From Alphaproteobacteria bacterium (GTDB lineage: Bacteria > Pseudomonadota > Alphaproteobacteria > Caulobacterales > Caulobacteraceae), in assembly GCA_028869395.1 (NCBI GenBank), contig JAGWSE010000444.1, forward strand, positions 1-36,498: a stretch of 36,498 bases of DNA. The letters run 5' to 3'. This document shows, piece by piece, positions 27,998-36,088 of this stretch. Position numbers and translations under genes: made by a program. Position 1 is the stretch's first letter; every line of letters starts with the position of its first letter. The notes beneath the pieces are model-generated. The model was not told where the DNA came from. It did no database searches and saw nothing but the letters and a program-made list of their open reading frames with translations.

Positions 27998-28761
27998 CTC
28001 GCCGTATAGCCGCCGTCGATGACGAGCTCGGAGCCGGTGACGAACTTCGCTTCCTCCGAGGCCAGGTAGACGCAGCCCCAGGCGATGTCGTCCGGTTCGC
28101 CCATGTGGCCCAGCGGGTGCAGCGCGTCGGTGGCTTGGCGCGCGGCCTGAGTGTCCCCGCTGTCGGCGACAAAGTGCTGGACCATCGGCGTCCAGATGAA
28201 CCCGGGGTGGACCGAGTTCACGCGGATCCTGTCCGGGGCATAGGTCAAGGCGTCGTTCTTGCTCATCAGCCTCACCGCGCCCTTGGAGGCGTGATACGGC
28301 GGCACGTCGCCGGCGCCCACGAGGCCGTAGATCGACGAGAGATTTATGATCGAGCCGCCGCCCGCCTTCCTCATGTGCGGGATCGCGTGCTTCACGCCGA
28401 AGAAGACGCCCTTCACGTTTATGGCCTGGACGTAGTCCCACTCGGCTTCGGTGAGTTCGTGCGTGGGCTTGTTGGCCCCGGAGACGCCGGCGTTGTTCAC
28501 CAGGATGTCGAGCCTTCCGAAGTGCGCCGCGGCCTCGTCGATCGCGCGCTGGACCTCCGCCTCCTTCGAGGTGTCGCAGCGCCAGTAGCGGGCCTTGAAC
28601 CCTCGGGCCGCGAGCTCATCTGCGAGCGCCTGGCCCTGATCGTCGAGGATGTCGAAGAGGCCTACGGAGGCGCCTTCCTCGGCCATCCGCGTGGCTGTGG
28701 CGCGGCCGAGCCCCAGCGCTGCGCCGGTCACGATCGCGACCTTCCCCTTCAAACGATCCAT
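27994..28761 (-). CDS. Short-chain dehydrogenase/reductase
   Basis: VAIVTGAALGLGRATATRMAEEGA, NNAGVSG, YHASKGAV. Confidence 0.95.
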   Translation of the reverse strand: MDRLKGKVAIVTGAALGLGRATATRMAEEGASVGLFDILDDQGQALADELAARGFKARYWRCDTSKEAEVQRAIDEAAAHFGRLDILVNNAGVSGANKPTHELTEAEWDYVQAINVKGVFFGVKHAIPHMRKAGGGSIINLSSIYGLVGAGDVPPYHASKGAVRLMSKNDALTYAPDRIRVNSVHPGFIWTPMVQHFVADSGDTQAARQATDALHPLGHMGEPDDIAWGCVYLASEEAKFVTGSELVIDGGYTAR

Positions 28762-28888
28762 GCCGGGTTTCCTTGCTGCCACGAGGGGAACGGACGCCGG
28801 CACGCTAGCATCTGCGCCGGCCCTTCGACTTGACCCACCTCAACGAAGCTTGGCGCCGACCGCTCCGGCATGGCACGACCACGCGCAT

Positions 28889-29193
28889 GCGGACGTGGCG
28901 AAACCGGTAGACGCAGCAGACTTTGATTGGAGTGCCCGGGTGGAAACGCCCGGAGTAGAACCGCTCAAATTCGGGGAAAGCTCAGGCTCTGGCCGTGCCA
29001 ATCCCGAGCCAAGCCTGGCCTGGCCAGGAAGGTGTAGAGACTAGACGGGCGGCGCCTAAGCCCCGGCCTTGGGCCGGGGGAGGGCGAAGGGATAGTCCAG
29101 ACCACGAACGCCTCGGCGGCGGCGAAAGCCGAAGTGGTACGAAAATCTGTTTCCCGAAAGGGAGTGCGGGTTCGATCCCCGCCGTCCGCACCA
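28889..29193 (+). tRNA. tRNA-Leu(UAA), interrupted by a group I intron; exons 28889..28923 and 29142..29193
   Basis: Joined exons GCGGACGTGGCGAAACCGGTAGACGCAGCAGACTT + AAAATCTGTTTCCCGAAAGGGAGTGCGGGTTCGATCCCCGCCGTCCGCACCA form a 7-bp acceptor stem, D arm, anticodon stem GCAGA/UCUGU, loop CUUAAAA, long variable arm, T arm GCGGG-UUCGAUC-CCCGC and encoded CCA. Confidence 0.93.
28924..29141 (+). other. Group I intron (218 nt, tRNA-Leu/IC3-like core, no ORF), inserted between U34 and A35
   Basis: P1: exon ACUU with IGS GAGU (G.U at splice site); P2 CCGGGUG-GAAA-CGCCCGG; P/Q elements TCGGG (28971) / CCCGA (29003); R/S elements GGTGTAGAGACTAGACGG / AAGGGATAGTCC with P7 GACTA (29039) / TAGTC (29093); P8 GCCCCGGCC-TTG-GGCCGGGGG; P9 CGGC-GAAA-GCCG; terminal omega-G. 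Confidence 0.92.
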
Positions 29194-29195
29194 AT

Positions 29196-29233
29196 CCGAC
29201 GCCCAGCGCGGAACGCGCGCGCAAGGGCGTCGG
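29196..29233 (+). terminator. Inverted repeat downstream of tRNA-Leu
   Basis: CCGACGCCC ... GGGCGTCGG (9-bp arms) 3 nt after the CCA; no T-run. Confidence 0.45.
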
Positions 29234-29366
29234 TCGACGACCATGTCGACACCGCGAAGGACGTCGCGCCCGTCCGCCCCTCCACGGGCCATATGCGCAG
29301 AGAGCGGCCGGATGATCGCGGCGCGATGGAACCTCCTCCGCGATTGCGGGCTTTCTGTCCGAGAGG

Positions 29367-29792
29367 ATGGGTTGGGTGCCAGACACGAACTCTCCATCGC
29401 GCGCGCGCTTGACGGCCCGGCTGCTGCGACCGGCGCTCGCCGCGACAATGGCGCTCGCGGCGGTGGCCCTCGCCGGCTGCAATGAGCGTGCGAAGACCGA
29501 GGTCCACACAGGTGGAGACCCGGGTCGCGGCTCCCTGCTCGTCGACGAGGAGGCGTGCGGCTCCTGTCACGTGATCCCGGACAAGGCGCAGGGGAACGGT
29601 CTGGTCGGACCGCCGCTTGCAGGAATCGCCCGGCGCGCGGTGATCGCAGGCCTGCTCCCCAACACCCCCGACAACATGACGAGATGGCTGCAGTCGCCGC
29701 AGTCGGTCGTTCCCGGAAACGCCATGCCCAACATGGGTCTGACCCAACAGCAGGCGAGGGATATCACCGCCTATCTCTACACCTTGGACTAG
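29367..29792 (+). CDS. c-type cytochrome lipoprotein
   Basis: Lipobox LAGCN; CGSCHVIPDKAQGNGLVGPPLAGIARRAVIAGLLPNTPDNMTRWLQSPQSVVPGNAMPNMGLTQQQARDITAYLYTLD. Confidence 0.88.
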   Translation: MGWVPDTNSPSRARLTARLLRPALAATMALAAVALAGCNERAKTEVHTGGDPGRGSLLVDEEACGSCHVIPDKAQGNGLVGPPLAGIARRAVIAGLLPNTPDNMTRWLQSPQSVVPGNAMPNMGLTQQQARDITAYLYTLD

Positions 29793-29801
29793 GCCGGCGG
29801 C

Positions 29802-30476
29802 GTGGAAGAGCGGAACCGGACACGGCTGACGTGGTCCCTGGGCGCCCTGATCGCGGCGGGCGTGTTGGCCGGCGTGGTTGGCCTCGTCGAGGTGGCGGGG
29901 GGCTTCGACACCGCGGCCACGCACCCGTTCCCGCAGCCCGCCACCTGGCTCGTCCATCGCACGATGATCGATTCCGTGAAGTGGCGGGCGCAGTCCGTCT
30001 CCCCGCCGCCGAAATTCACCGAGCCACAGGTGATGGCCGGCTTCCGGGATTACGACGCCGACTGCGCCATGTGCCATGGCGCGCCTGGGGTCGGGCGCCA
30101 GCCCTGGGTGGCCGGCATGGATCCTCCGCCGCCTTATCTGCTGGACGCGGCGAACCGATGGCGGCCTGAGGAGCTTTATTTCATCGTCAGCGAGGGCGTG
30201 AAAATGACCGGCATGCCCGCCTGGCGGAAGGCGCTTCCGAAGGACGAGATCTGGAACATCGTGGCCTTCCTCGAAGCCATGCCCCGCACGACCGCCGCCG
30301 ATTACGCCCGGCTCCGCGCGACCTATGGGCCCGGCGCGCCCATCTTCACCCAGCCGCCGAAGGGCCCGCCCGCCTTCTCACCGGCCGGCAGCGAACTGAA
30401 TCAGGGCGCCGTCCCGGGCGTCGCGGCCCAAACGGCTCCTCCGGCGCGTTCTCGGCCCGCGCCCGGCGCGCCATGA
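29802..30476 (+). CDS. Membrane-anchored c-type cytochrome (GTG start)
   Basis: N-terminal TM (WSLGALIAAGVLAGVVGLVEVAGG), heme motif CAMCHGAPGVGRQPW, EELYFIVSEGVKMTGMPAW. Confidence 0.88.
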   Translation: MEERNRTRLTWSLGALIAAGVLAGVVGLVEVAGGFDTAATHPFPQPATWLVHRTMIDSVKWRAQSVSPPPKFTEPQVMAGFRDYDADCAMCHGAPGVGRQPWVAGMDPPPPYLLDAANRWRPEELYFIVSEGVKMTGMPAWRKALPKDEIWNIVAFLEAMPRTTAADYARLRATYGPGAPIFTQPPKGPPAFSPAGSELNQGAVPGVAAQTAPPARSRPAPGAP

Positions 30477-31309
30477 GCTTCGCCTCCGCAGACGAGGCCG
30501 CCTCGAGGTCCGCGGGGAGTCGCCTGCCCGCCGAAGCGTTGGGCGCGACGCGGATCACCCGGACGGCCCGGCAAGTTAGTCAGAGACTTGTACCGGAGGA
30601 GCGGCCCATAGCCCTGGTGCACGACGGTTCCACCACCGCGGTGATGATGGCCACTCCCGCCGACCTCGAGGACTTCGCCCTGGGGTTCAGCCTGACCGAA
30701 GGGCTGATCGAGGATGCCGCCGAGATCGAGAGTCTCGAGATCGCCGAGAGCGACGACGGAATCGAAGTCCGCATGTGGCTGAGCTCGGCCCGCGGCCGGG
30801 CCCTCGCCCAGAGGCGGCGGCGCCTCGCTGGACCAACGGGCTGCGGCCTCTGCGGCATCGAGAGCCTGCACGAGGCGGTTCGCCCGCCGCGGCGCGTGGG
30901 CGAAGGTTTCGTCATCACGGCCGAGGCGATCCATGAGGGGCTGGAGGCGATGACCCGGGCCCAGGAGCTCGGCTCGGCCACTCGCGCCATGCACGCCGCG
31001 GCGTGGTGGTCGACGCAAGAAGGCCTCGTCGCCGTTCGCGAGGACGTGGGCCGCCACAATGCGCTCGACAAGCTTGCGGGCGCGCTCGCGCGAGGTCATG
31101 GCGAGCCGGAAGGCGCGGTTCTTTTGACCAGCCGGCTGTCCGTCGAAATGATCCAGAAGGCGGCGGCCATGTGCGCGCAGGTGGTGGTCGCCGTCTCGGC
31201 TCCCACGTCGCTGGCCGTGAGCACGGCTGAGACGGCCGGCATGACGCTGATCGCCGTGGCGCGAGCCGACAGCTTCGAGGTCTTCACGCGCCCCGATCGC
31301 GTCCGCTGA
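30473..31309 (+). CDS. fdhD: Formate dehydrogenase accessory sulfurtransferase FdhD
   Basis: ERPIALVHDGSTTAVMMATPADLEDFALGFSLTEGLI, CGLCG, EDVGRHNALDKLAGAL; start overlaps the preceding cytochrome stop (ATGA). Confidence 0.93.
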   Translation: MSFASADEAASRSAGSRLPAEALGATRITRTARQVSQRLVPEERPIALVHDGSTTAVMMATPADLEDFALGFSLTEGLIEDAAEIESLEIAESDDGIEVRMWLSSARGRALAQRRRRLAGPTGCGLCGIESLHEAVRPPRRVGEGFVITAEAIHEGLEAMTRAQELGSATRAMHAAAWWSTQEGLVAVREDVGRHNALDKLAGALARGHGEPEGAVLLTSRLSVEMIQKAAAMCAQVVVAVSAPTSLAVSTAETAGMTLIAVARADSFEVFTRPDRVR

Positions 31310-31628
31310 CTTCGTCGGCGCCGGAGGCGTCCAACAGCTTCTGGAGCCATCCGCGCGCGCCTTCCAGCTCCGGCCACGGCGCGGGACCAAGGGGAAAGTG
31401 CACGGCGGTGATCGCGCTGATCACGGCGTTGGCGTGCTCCAGGTTGCGCCGCTCCTCATCGCCGTCGCCGCTCGCGGCGGCGATCAGCTCGTCGCGGAAT
31501 TCGCACGCGAATTTGGTGGCCTCGGTCAGCGCGTGACCGTCTCGCTGCGGTTTCGCCGCCAACGCCTTGTCGATGCAAGCCAACGCCTGCCGACCGGGAT
31601 CTTCCCGCGGGCCCTGGGTTGGACTCAT
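31284..31628 (-). CDS. Small unknown protein translationally coupled to FDH alpha subunit
   Basis: MSPTQGPREDPGRQALACIDKALAAKPQRDGHALTEATKFACEFRDELIAAASG...HFPLGPAPWPELEGARGWLQKLLDASGA; ATG at 31628 overlaps the alpha stop codon (31627..31625). Confidence 0.75.
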   Translation of the reverse strand: MSPTQGPREDPGRQALACIDKALAAKPQRDGHALTEATKFACEFRDELIAAASGDGDEERRNLEHANAVISAITAVHFPLGPAPWPELEGARGWLQKLLDASGADEVSGRDRGA

Positions 31629-34600
31629 TCCGCCGCCTTCCGAATTCCGCGACGACCCGGGCGGATATTGCAGGTGACCGCCTTGGTGCTGTGGATGCTC
31701 GTGTTGGGATCGCCGGTGATCGCCAGCAGAACATTCGCCGGTTCGCCCGTGGCGTAGCCCAGTGGGCCATATACCCACGGCATGCCGACCTGGTGCACCT
31801 TGCGGCCGTTGATCGTGAACGGCCGCATCCGCTCGGTCACCATGGCTCGCACCTCGATCTCGCCGCGCGGGCTGGAGAGCACGGTCCAGCCGAGGTGCTC
31901 GATTCCGAGTTCGGCAGCCAGCTCCGGGGAGATTTCGACGAAGGCTTCCGGCTGCAGTTCGGCCGTGTGCGGCGTGATGCGGCTCGGGATGCCGCCGCAG
32001 TGGATTTCGGTCAGCCGGAAAGTCGTGAACACATAAGGGTACCGTGGGTCGCCGGTTTCGGCCAACTCGTTGCCGGGCCTGGGCCAGATCTTGGCCGCCG
32101 GATTCATCTGGTGCTTCTCGTAGAGCTCATTGCGAACCGGGCTCTCGACCGGCTCGTAATGGGTGGGGAGCGGACCATCCTTGATGCCTGAGGCGGCGAA
32201 GATCATCGCCTTTCCGTCGGGCTCCATGATGAACGGCGAGTCCCCGGCGATGGCGTCCATGCCGTGAGGCGTCTTGGACCAGTCCGGCCGGAACTCGGGC
32301 GCCTTGTCCTTGTCGAAGTCCGGCGTGTCATAGCCAGTCCACGCCTTCTTCTCAGCGTCCCACCAGATCATCTTCTTCCGCTCGGACCAGGGCTTTCCGT
32401 CCGGGTCTGCCGAGGCGCGGTTGTAGAGGGTGCGGCGGTTCGACGGCCAGGCGAACGCCCAACCGCTATGGCTGGTGTTATCGCCCGGCTTATCGGGCCG
32501 GCGCGATCGGGCGAGGTTCTTGCCTTCTTCGGGGAAAACCCCCGAGTAGATCCAGCAGCCGCAGGCCGTGGAACCATCGTCCTCCAGGGCCTTGAAATCC
32601 GCGACCTGCTTGCGGTCGGCCGTCGTGTAGCCGTTGATCTCCTTGAGGATCGCCTCGGCGCTCGGTTCTTCACGCTCGCCCTTCACCGGATAGTCCCACG
32701 CCAACGCCTGGATCGGCCGGTCGCGTTCAAGCGTGCTGTCGGCATAGAGCGCCTTCAGGCGCTTTCCGAGATGGAAGATGAACCATGTGTCCGAGCGGCT
32801 GTCGCCCGGCGCCTCGAGCACATGGTCGTGCCACTGCACGAGCCGGCTCGTGTTGGTGACCGTGCCTTCCTTCTCGCCGGGCATGGCCGCGGGCAGGAAG
32901 AAGATCTCCGTCTCGATGTCCTCGGGCCGTGTCTCGCCGTTGCGCACGCGCCGACCGTTGCGCCAGAACTCGGCGGTCTCGGTCATCGCAAAATCGCGCA
33001 CGACCAGCCACTCGAGCTTCGCCATGCCGAGCTCCACGAGCTCGGTGTTGACGGCGCCCACCATCGGGTTCTGGCCCAGCATGAACTGGCCCTTGATCAC
33101 CCCATTGGCCATGGCGAGCGTCATCGGCTCCTGACTGACGTCGCCGGTCAGCTTCGGGACCATCTGGTAGGCCCAGTCGTTGTCGGCGGCGGCGGCCTCG
33201 CCGTACCAGGCCTTCAAGAGGCTGATCGCGTATTTGGGGAAATTCGCCCACCACCCGGTCGCCGCCGTCTCGGTCTTCAGATAGCTCTTCAGGTCGGCGT
33301 GGTCTTCGTGCAGGACCGGCTGCGCCAGATAGCCGGGCAGCATGTTGTAGAGCGTCGGGATATCGGTCGAGCCTTGGATGCTCACGTGACCGCGCAGCGC
33401 CAGCACGCCGCCGCCCGGTCGGCCCACGTTGCCCAGCAAAAGTTGGACGATCGTCGCGGCCCGGATGATCTGCACGCCAACAGAATGGTGCGTCCAGCCC
33501 ACCGCGTAGCAGAAGCAGCCGGTGCGATCGCGACCGGAATTCTTCGCGAGCGTGTCGGCGATCTGCAGGAAGGTTTCCTGCGGACAGCCCGTCGTCGCCT
33601 CCACCATCTCGGGCGTGTAGCGGGCGTAGTGTCGTTTCAGGATCTGGTAGACGCACCTGGGGTGCTGCAGCGTCGGATCGCGCGGCGGCGGGCTCTGCGC
33701 CATGCTCTCGTAGTCGGTGTCGGCGCCGGCCGGATGGCGGTTGGCCAGCGGCGTGGGAGTGGTTTTGCCCTCGTACTGCCAGGTGTCCTGCTTGTAGCTC
33801 TTGGCGTCCGGGTCGTAACCGGAGAAGACGCCGTCGGCATCTTCGGTGTCGAGGTATCGCTCGTCGATGATGTGGTCGAGGTTGGTGTAGGCCAGCGCGT
33901 AGTCGCGGAACCAGAGGTCGTTCTCCAGGATGTGCCGGATCAGGCCGCCCAGGAACGCGATATCGGTGCCGGAGCGGATCGGCGCATGAATGTCGGCGAT
34001 GGCCGAGGTGCGCGTGAACCTTGGGTCAACATGGATGATCTTCCCGCCGCGCCGCTGCGCTTCGACCACGAAACGGAACGCCACGGGGTGGTTCTCCGCC
34101 ATGTTGGAGCCCATGACGACGACATAGTCTGCGTTCGGAAGGTCCCACAGGGCCATCGTCGCCGCGCCGCGTCCGAAGGAGGCGCCCAAACTGGGCACCG
34201 ATGAGGAGTGTCAAATTCGAGCCTGGTTCTCGATGCTCACCATCCCCAGGCCGCCTCCGAACAACTTCTTGATGAGGTAGTTCTCCTCGTTGTCCATCGT
34301 CGCCCCGCCCAACGAGGCGAGACCCAGGGTGTGATTGACGGTGCGACCGTCAGGCATCCGGCTGACGAAGGTCTGGTCGCGCGTCTTCTTGGTCAGCTGG
34401 GCGATGCGGTCCATCGCCCAGTCGAGCGGCTTCTCCTCCCACTCGGTGGCGCGGGGTGCGCGATAGAGCACCTTGTTGATCCGCTTGGGCGACAACAGGG
34501 TGCCCAGGGTTCCGGCTCCCTTTGGGCATAGGGTGCCCTGGTTGACGGGGCTGCGCGGGTCGCCCTCGATGTGAATCGGCTTCTTGTCCTTGGCGTAGAT

Positions 34601-34804
34601 CAGCTGCGAGCAGCCGACGGCGCAGAACGGACAGACGCTCGTGCCGACGGTGTCCGCCTCCTCCAGGCGAGGGCGCCAGGTCTTCGAGTGCGTGCTCTTC
34701 GCGGCCTCGCCATAGACGTCGCCCCCGGACAGCTGCCTGGGCAAGGTCCAGTCCTCGACAAACTTGTTCAGTCGCTCGCCAACGGACTCGCGCAGCTTCT
34801 TCAT
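31625..34804 (-). CDS. fdoG: Formate dehydrogenase major (alpha) subunit, selenocysteine-containing: one reading frame across in-frame UGA at 34213..34211
   Basis: The upstream ORF ends ...GMVSIENQARI, then TGA, and the same frame continues HSSSVPSLGASFGRGAATMALWDLPNADYVVVMGSNMAENHPVAFRF. The NQAR(V/I)-U-H context matches the Sec site of FdnG/FdoG enzymes. 4Fe4S motif CPFCAVGCSQL..C. Joined product about 1059 aa. Confidence 0.92.
34181..34213 (-). promoter_or_regulatory. Bacterial SECIS-like element (UGA plus downstream hairpin)
   Basis: RNA UGA-CACUCCUCAUC-GGUGCCC-AGUUU-GGGCGCC: 7-bp stem starting 11 nt after the UGA with a G/U-containing apical loop. Confidence 0.72.
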
Positions 34805-34946
34805 GGGGACCCCCGCGGAGTTTCGCGCCTGCCCCAATAAGATCGTACCCGCGGCGGCGGTTCCGGCTCGGCGACGAAAACATCGCGGGGCGACGAAACC
34901 CGCCCGGGTGTGAACGGTTATGGTCCCGAGTGTGGCGGAGGCGTCT

Positions 34947-35183
34947 ATGCCCCAGATGGCGGGAACGGTGGTGGTCGTCCAGGAAGGGCGGCTGCAGCTC
35001 CTGGACGACAGCGGGGCCGGCCATGTGTTCATCCTGAGCCATGCCTGCGCGGCCGAACCGCAGCAACTCTATGGGCTCGAGCTCGGGCGCACCCGCCTGC
35101 GGATCGACTATTCCGAGCCGACCAACGTCATCGGCTTCCTGGCCGAGAAAATCGAAGTGCTGAACGAGGAGACCGTGAGATGA
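34947..35183 (+). CDS. Small unknown protein translationally coupled to FDH beta subunit
   Basis: MPQMAGTVVVVQEGRLQLLDDSGAGHVFILSHACAAEPQQLYGLELGRTRLRIDYSEPTNVIGFLAEKIEVLNEETVR; GGAGG upstream of ATG 34947; stop overlaps the beta start (ATGA). Confidence 0.7.
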   Translation: MPQMAGTVVVVQEGRLQLLDDSGAGHVFILSHACAAEPQQLYGLELGRTRLRIDYSEPTNVIGFLAEKIEVLNEETVR

Positions 35184-36088
35184 CCGTGCCCGCGCGCGCG
35201 CAGGACTTTACGGACTCCATCCTCGAAGCGCCGATCCCCGACGAATCCGAGCTGACCGCCGGGGTCAGGATCGAGCCGGGGAAGTCCTACGGGTTTTTCA
35301 CCGACACCACCGTCTGCATCGGTTGCAAGGCCTGCGAGGTCGCCTGCAAGGAATGGAACAACTTGCCGGCGGACGACGTGGGGCTGACCGGCGATTCCTA
35401 CGACAACACCGGCGCGCTCTCGGCCAATACATGGCGCCACGTGAACTTCGTGGAGCGCTCAGGCGAAAACGGCGTACGCGAGAACAGCCAGACGCCGTTC
35501 CAGAGCGGCTGGCTGATGATGAGCGACGTCTGCAAGCACTGCCACAATGCGCCGTGTCTCGAGGCTTGTCCGACCGGCGCTATCTTCAAGACCGAGTTCG
35601 ACACCGTCGTCGTGCAGCAGGACGTCTGCAACGGCTGCGGCTACTGCGTGCCGGCCTGCCCGTTCGGGGTGGTCGACATCAGTCTGCTGGACGGCAAGGC
35701 GCACAAGTGCACGCTTTGCTACGATCGCCTGAAGGGCGGGCTCGAGCCTGCGTGCGCGAAGGCCTGCCCGACGAATTCCATCCAGTTCGGCGAGATGGAC
35801 GACCTGGTCGAGCGCGCCCACAAGCGCGTCGACGAACTCCATGAGCGTGGCGTTGAGGGCGCGCGGCTCTACGGCGCCCCGGGCGAACCCGGCGCCACCG
35901 GCGACCTCGTCCACCTCAACGCCTTCTTCCTGCTGACCGACCGACCCGAGGTCTACAACCTGCCGCCCGCGCCCACCCGGCCGTCGAACCGCGTGGCGCC
36001 GTCGCTGACGGCGGGCCTCCTCAGCATGGCCGGGTTCGCGCTGCTGGCCGTCGCCGCCTTCGCGGCGCGTCGCGGGAGTGAAGCATGA
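35180..36088 (+). CDS. fdoH: Formate dehydrogenase iron-sulfur (beta) subunit with C-terminal TM helix
   Basis: CIGCKACEVACKEWN, CKHCHNAPCLEACPTGAIFKT, CNGCGYCVPACPFGVV, CTLCYDR...CAKACPT; C-terminal LTAGLLSMAGFALLAVAAFAARRG. Confidence 0.93.
   Translation: MTVPARAQDFTDSILEAPIPDESELTAGVRIEPGKSYGFFTDTTVCIGCKACEVACKEWNNLPADDVGLTGDSYDNTGALSANTWRHVNFVERSGENGVRENSQTPFQSGWLMMSDVCKHCHNAPCLEACPTGAIFKTEFDTVVVQQDVCNGCGYCVPACPFGVVDISLLDGKAHKCTLCYDRLKGGLEPACAKACPTNSIQFGEMDDLVERAHKRVDELHERGVEGARLYGAPGEPGATGDLVHLNAFFLLTDRPEVYNLPPAPTRPSNRVAPSLTAGLLSMAGFALLAVAAFAARRGSEA

Noticed and set aside
28965-30077. 370-aa minus ORF and other ORFs over the tRNA-Leu intron
   Set aside because: Overlap the structured tRNA/intron and the cytochrome genes; no protein-family features.
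32264-34204. 646-aa plus ORF opposite FDH alpha
   Set aside because: Antisense shadow of the FDH alpha gene, no recognisable domains.
31625-35032. FDH alpha as a pseudogene, frameshift or two genes
   Set aside because: Same frame on both sides of one UGA, conserved Sec-site context and a SECIS-like hairpin argue for selenocysteine.
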